Positions 59,571 to 64,000 of a stretch of DNA of 64,000 nt are shown here, in pieces. The position numbers and the translations under genes were made by a program. How positions within the stretch are numbered: the stretch's first letter is position 1; the number at the start of each line of letters is the position of its first letter. The notes beneath the pieces are model-generated. The model saw only the letters and a program-made list of their open reading frames with translations. It was not told where the DNA came from and searched no databases. The stretch comes from Rhizoctonia solani (taxonomy: Eukaryota; Basidiomycota; Agaricomycetes; Cantharellales; Ceratobasidiaceae): contig NC_057384.1 of NCBI RefSeq assembly GCF_016906535.1, forward strand, positions 1,488,001 to 1,552,000. Reading direction: 5' to 3'.

Positions 59571-60200
59571 CTAGAAAGACAGCCGCTCGTTGCAGGCAGC
59601 GGTCGCGGCAACCAATTGTTGACCTATGTACAATGGATTGTCATATTCTTTTTTGGATTCCTTTTTTCACATATGCTTGCTTGCACTTGGTTTATTATCG
59701 AGCGTATATGAATGATTTTTTTGTATATATGCATGGATTTACTATGGTGTAGTGATTTGTCTTCCATTCTGGTGCTCGATATATGCCCGTTAATTATTTG
59801 TAGCGCATCAATATATTATTCTCGATCAATTTACGGCATGTACCCTAGTTGTGTGATGTCAGACGGGTGCTCAAAATTATGGATCCAGCATCATTACTTC
59901 CGAGTCTGTCCAAGGAAGGTATTCAAACTCTTCTTAGGGTTTCCTATGCTCCATCAAATTACTTCTCTTCACAAAGTATCACCTGGCTGCTTGCCACTCG
60001 ACGATCGACGCCCAGAAGGTTGGCCATAGGTAAGTTACCAACTAACCGATGTTCATTACAAATAAATCAATCCCTAGAATCGAGAGTTTACATTAATAGA
60101 TAAACTAGATGGGAAAGTTCAGAAGCTTGAAGCACTCTTGCTCCATGATTTCTTTCGCTTTTTCAAACATGCGTTTATTGACAGGCCGTGCGGAAGGAGG
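59571..60200. other. Intergenic region
   Basis: AT-rich 3' flank of the kinase, then upstream DNA of the cysteine-rich gene. A small frame at 59849-60103 (with SLSKEGIQTLLRVSYAPSN) has no recognised homology and is not called. Confidence 0.4.
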
Positions 60201-60208
60201 TATAAAAG
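60201..60208 (+). promoter_or_regulatory. TATA box of cysteine-rich gene 1
   Basis: tataaaag 131 bp before ATG 60332. The paralogue at 62214-62471 has the same box at a near-equal distance (126 bp). Confidence 0.7.
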
Positions 60209-60331
60209 AGTGTGTTCTCTGGAGGTCAACCTCACTCAAGTCGCTTGCCTCCCCTTTTATCACCTCGTGAGCTCGATGTTTACAACCGTTCAGCAATGAC
60301 ATCGACTTCTAACACCTTTTCCTAGAACGTC

Positions 60332-60589
60332 ATGAAATTCTTGCTCCCAGTTATTACTTTGGCAGCACTTTTCGCCCCCGGTGCCAATGCCCTATGGTGT
60401 TGTTGTGCACTCAACAAGAACAGTGAGGCTTGCTGCAAGAGTGTGATGGGGGGCGACACATTTTTTTCGCCTAAATGTGGTCTTATCAACGGCCAAAGCT
60501 GCGACGTCGGAGGGAGCCCAAGCAAGCAATCGGACTTTAAGTATTGCTGCAACTACCGCGAAGGAAATGCTCAGGGCATGTGTTTCTAA
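60332..60589 (+). CDS. Small secreted cysteine-rich protein 1
   Basis: Intronless 85-residue protein. MKFLLPVITLAALFAPGANA is a clear signal peptide. The mature part of about 65 residues has ten cysteines in the pattern CCC-CC-C-C-CC-C, starting LWCCCALNKNSEACC and ending YREGNAQGMCF. It probably forms disulfides outside the cell. It has a TATA box upstream and a same-length paralogue on the opposite strand 1.6 kb away. No known domain recognised; size, secretion and cysteine content match candidate effectors or surface-active proteins of plant-associated fungi, but hydrophobin spacing is not present. Confidence 0.88.
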   Translation: MKFLLPVITLAALFAPGANALWCCCALNKNSEACCKSVMGGDTFFSPKCGLINGQSCDVGGSPSKQSDFKYCCNYREGNAQGMCF

Positions 60590-61388
60590 ATAATCCCTCG
60601 GCAAGTGAATCTGCATAATTCCTACCACTAATGACCTGTACTGATCGAGCACTGCAGGTACACGCACAGTTTGCTTGTCCCAACCACACACGGTGCTCTT
60701 ATAATGCCCAGTGGTCAGCTTGAAATATTAGTAAAAACGATAAATGTAGACGTTATGAATCGAGATTTATTAGCGCTTGTATTCTAAATGATCACTAAAC
60801 TGCTTAAAACATATTCAGATACCCCGGCCGGGAGTACGTGTTCTTGGTCCAAGGAAATTTAAAAGACTCGGAGACCTCCGATTCGAGTTGGGATATACCG
60901 AGTTCAAAAATAGGCTTGGAAGGGCTAGTTAGCTTTCGTAGCGGCCTACTAAGCACTGCACTCGAAAGTCACATATGACTAGGGAGGCGGGGTCACTTTC
61001 ATACTTCAGACGCGTGGAAGTGCAACTGACTAGATCCTGCGGGGTCCGGATTCGGCTGAATTTTGTGTATACAATGCTATCACTACCATGGCTATAGAAT
61101 ATTAATGGCTTGAAGTCATTCCCAGGTCGCACTTGTCTCTATTGTACCTCGGGCATACAAGAGTCTTCTTACGATTTCAATTGAGCTCTAAGCTTTTTCA
61201 GTTTTATTTATTTGTTTACATATACCCATTACCTATTAAGAGGGTTTTATCGAGGGTCAACATGGTGATATAGGTGTAACTATAGAGGCTGTCCTCACCT
61301 GACTCAAAAGCACATTTTTTCCGGGAACCTCTCACGATAAGTACAGAATTTAAGGCACTGGCTCTGAAGGCCAGATTTGTTACCAAGG
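60590..61388. other. Intergenic region
   Basis: No gene recognised between the cysteine-rich gene and the degenerate paralogue. Confidence 0.4.
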
Positions 61389-61684
61389 TCATAGGTCTGT
61401 CCACTGATCATTGAAGAAGCCGCAGTCGGTGGTCCAGAAACCGTCACTTCCCATTACCTTATCGCAACAACCTCTACCATCTTCATCTAACGCACAGTAA
61501 CAGCACTTTCCATTCGCCTGTGGAGTTAGGCAAGTATCAGGGAGCACGAAGGCCTGGATGAGCTTCTCGGCGCCTGTATTGATGCTATTGGCTAGGGCCT
61601 GCGAGACTAGTGTACGAATGTGACCAGCTGGATTAAATAAGGTGGTCGCTAGGTACTCGGTCTTAAATCTTCCAGTAAATATAA
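61389..61684 (-). pseudogene. Degenerate third copy of the cysteine-rich protein family
   Basis: On the - strand an open stretch without an ATG runs to TGA at 61391-61389. It contains GKCCYCALDEDGRGCCDKV then SDGFWTTDCGFFNDQ, which aligns with CCCALDEDSRACC and CGFINGQ of the intact paralogues. Six of the ten cysteines are kept; the C-terminal CC and final Cys are gone. Upstream residues (LVSQALANSINTGAEKLIQA) do not form a signal peptide. A pseudogene is likeliest; a diverged exon of a larger gene is possible. Confidence 0.7.
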
Positions 61685-62213
61685 GTTATGTACTCTAGAG
61701 CTAGCTATATTTACGTTGGCAAACAAGCAATGGAGTTGTGAAGTAACTGAAACGGAAGGTACTACTCTACTCTAACCTACAATCAATCATCTATCCACCA
61801 TCGGTCGTGATGTATAGCGGCGATATTTACTGCACACGTGTTGGAGCTTTATGTTGCATAATGAATGAGCACACTCTTATAAGCGAAAAGATCAAGTTCC
61901 CAACTCGAAATAGCATCGTAAAGCTATCGTGCTCCCCCAAACTACAGTACTGGGACGTGTTTACGATCTTATCTCAGGACTTGGAAGTTCTAGGCAACAT
62001 TCATGTATGGGCAATAGGACTTCACTTCGGTGGTCGTTATCCTTAGCTATAGTATCTTATTTATTTACAAAGGCTTTCACTTTGATTACATGATCTTTCT
62101 CAAGTCAGCCTGAGCCTGCCATTCATATATAAACGCATTGACAACATCGTCTATATTCCCACTACAGTCAATAACGCGATAGTGCGGAAGTCCGGAGCTT
62201 CAGCTTACTAGAT
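61685..62213. other. Intergenic region
   Basis: No supported gene. An ATG frame at 61807-62046 has no recognisable feature. Confidence 0.4.
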
Positions 62214-62471
62214 TTAGAAGCACATCCCCTGGGCAGTTCCTTCGCGGTAGTCGCAGCACATCTTAAACTCGTATTGATCATTAGAGCTTGGTCCGACATC
62301 GCAAGTTTGCCCATTGATAAACCCGCACCCAGGGGCATAAAAAGTGTCTCCCTTGCCTTGCTTCTTGCAGCAGGCCCTACTGTCCTCATCTAAGGCACAA
62401 CAGCACCATTTTGCATCAACCTGGGAAATCAAGCAAGTGGCGAGAAGTGCAAATATAAGGGTGAACTTCAT
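62214..62471 (-). CDS. Small secreted cysteine-rich protein 2 (paralogue)
   Basis: Intronless, 85 residues, ATG complement at 62471 and TAA at 62216-62214. The signal peptide MKFTLIFALLATCLISQVDA is followed by KWCCCALDEDSRACC, CGFINGQTCDVG and CCDYREGTAQGMCF, with all ten cysteines aligned to gene 1. A longer frame starting upstream at 62690 is open by chance; the ATG at 62471 is chosen because it begins the signal peptide and matches gene 1 in length. Convergent with gene 1. Confidence 0.88.
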   Translation of the reverse strand: MKFTLIFALLATCLISQVDAKWCCCALDEDSRACCKKQGKGDTFYAPGCGFINGQTCDVGPSSNDQYEFKMCCDYREGTAQGMCF

Positions 62472-62590
62472 GGTGACTGTATCAGTCAGTATCCTGTTCG
62501 TTAGTGCGAAAAAAGATAGTTTTGGCTGTAGACTGACTGGGGTACAAGTAGTTGTTGGTGGTAGGGAGGAGAGACTCAATCCAGACGCAC

Positions 62591-62597
62591 TTTTATA
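62591..62597 (-). promoter_or_regulatory. TATA box of cysteine-rich gene 2
   Basis: ttttata on the + strand reads tataaaa on the - strand, about 126 bp before the ATG, as in gene 1. Confidence 0.65.
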
Positions 62598-64000
62598 CGC
62601 ATGACTGAACCATGGTGCAGTCAAGACAACCAAACTCAGGAAGGATATGTCACATAGGTCATAGACACTTCCCAAATGCTTTGGCTCCAACCTTGCGCAG
62701 CCCCGGTTCAGAACCAGTTATTCAGTCGAGATTAGGGTCGTGGATCAATGACTTATTATTTAATAGGAGCGTGCGCACACAGGGTACCCGAGAGCATATT
62801 TCTTGGCACTGCAAATCTCCCTCCCAGCGCAGGAGCTGGCGTCCAAATCAACTTTACAACTTACAACTCAATGGTGAAAACCATTGGTGCCGAGAGAATA
62901 TTATACTCAGCAGATAGCTCATACAAAGGATCCGTCTGACCCCAGTTGAGAGCAACTCAATATTTGATATTCGATTGCCCGTATTGGAGACAGTGGATTA
63001 ATATCGGGCCCTAATTACCTACTTACTAAATATCAAGTTTGTCTGATCTTACGGCCAGACTCGGAGGGTCGCCTGTACTCTCACAGAATACCGAAAACAA
63101 TGGCCCAGTATTAATCTGGAGTCGGATGGCTAACTATCAATTGTTCTCATTTCGCAGGCAGTTGGCCATCGTATCCTTACAACGCTATGTTTCGGTGATC
63201 ATGGATGATACAAACACTTCACGGCATTCAATCGATGCGGGAAGGTACGACCATAACTCACATAGCATTTTGGACTAATCCCGCTTCCCGTAGAGTTGAT
63301 AGGCTCGGCCGGTCAAATTCGCCTAGCAATACCCATCTCTATCGTCAACGTCACTGGAAGTCATGGATGAAGTCATCTCAGATACATAGCAGTCATAGTG
63401 CGCAGGTACGGCCTGCTGCGGTACTTGATACAAAGACCGATCACATGGGTGGGTAAGAATCCATATACATATGAATGTGATCCGGTCATACGGAAGGTTT
63501 GGATCGCTACACTCGAATATACCCACCCTGCTTAGTCACAGATGAATGGAGAAAGAACCCTAACGTAAACAGCACTCACTTGACCCTTCCTCATCATGAC
63601 TGCTCATTGGTGCATAGTTGAATCTTGTGTATGTATGCCTATTAGAAAATTGACCAAGACAGACCCTTATCTGCCTTTTCGATTTCAAATCGCTTGTGTG
63701 CCCTCGCACAACTTACAAATAATTTGGTGAACAAATGGATCGCATATAGCCATAACCAGAAATAGGAACAATTGAAGATCAAGAGTATGTATTACCCTTT
63801 TCAGCTTTGTTCGATGATGGTAACAACACGAGCAATGTGCCAGATGTTCGAGAATACCAACAAAGGTACCAGCAAGCGAGCTTTATTGTGAAAAAGAAGC
63901 GCCCAGGTATTGGCTATAGGTATCGTAAATAGTGGAAAGGAACCACTTGACGGTGAGTGGTGGAAGTGGGTGAGCGAGTCATCTGAAATTTGTACTAGAT
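62598..64000. other. Right flank, no confident gene
   Basis: A stretch at 63120-63420 could be two exons joined through a gtacgacc...cccgtag intron (QLAIVSLQRYVSVIMDDTN, then VDRLGRSNSPSN), but no family is recognised. Nothing else is supported. Confidence 0.35.

Noticed and set aside
62472..62690. N-terminal extension of cysteine-rich gene 2 to an upstream ATG
   Set aside because: It would bury the signal peptide, overlaps the TATA box, and the paralogue starts at the internal ATG.
1..64000. CRISPR arrays or bacterial operons
   Set aside because: No regularly spaced repeats were seen; intron-rich genes show a eukaryotic genome.

Overview
The window looks like genomic DNA of a filamentous basidiomycete. 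The genes have many short introns (about 40-60 nt, GT-AG), the conserved proteins are typical of Agaricomycetes, and the transposons are Tf2-like chromoviruses. The gene content fits the Rhizoctonia/Ceratobasidium group (Cantharellales), but that placement is inference from memory and was not tested.

Bases 1 to about 26,350 are a nest of LTR retrotransposons. An old Ty3/gypsy chromovirus (outer element, from left of base 1 to 25002) sits inside a still older LTR remnant. Into it went a second copy of its own family (236-8216), a second chromovirus family (9254-18322), sense and antisense solo LTRs of both families, a 446-bp solo LTR, and a 173-bp TG...CA element with a tRNA-like arm. The two inner elements each carry a long antisense LTR-like insert (4292-5814 and 12738-14968), and the second also holds a solo LTR inside its chromodomain. 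Ten insertions show 5-bp target-site duplications readable in the sequence; nine are exact and one differs by a CG to CA change. Gag and pol lie in different frames joined by a GGGAAAA slip site, and a primer-binding site complementary to the predicted transcript start suggests Tf1-style self-priming. Most damage looks like C-to-T decay at CpG.

Bases 27,016-41,979 hold three conserved single-copy-type genes: a large sacsin-like GHKL-ATPase protein (DUF3684 type, + strand), a conserved serine/proline-rich basidiomycete protein of unknown function (- strand), and a COG0523/CobW zinc-type GTPase (+ strand).

Bases 43,097-59,570 are a tandem duplication of a two-gene unit: an LtrA-like multi-pass membrane protein followed by a hybrid histidine kinase. 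Decay is reciprocal. The left unit keeps a readable LtrA gene but only the first exon and a little more of the kinase; the right unit has a broken LtrA copy but the complete kinase (PAS domains, HisKA, HATPase, receiver).

Bases 60,200-62,600 carry a small family of secreted cysteine-rich proteins: two intact 85-residue genes facing each other and a degenerate third copy between them. They resemble candidate effectors in architecture. The last 1.4 kb shows no confident gene. No rRNA, functional tRNA gene or CRISPR array was seen.
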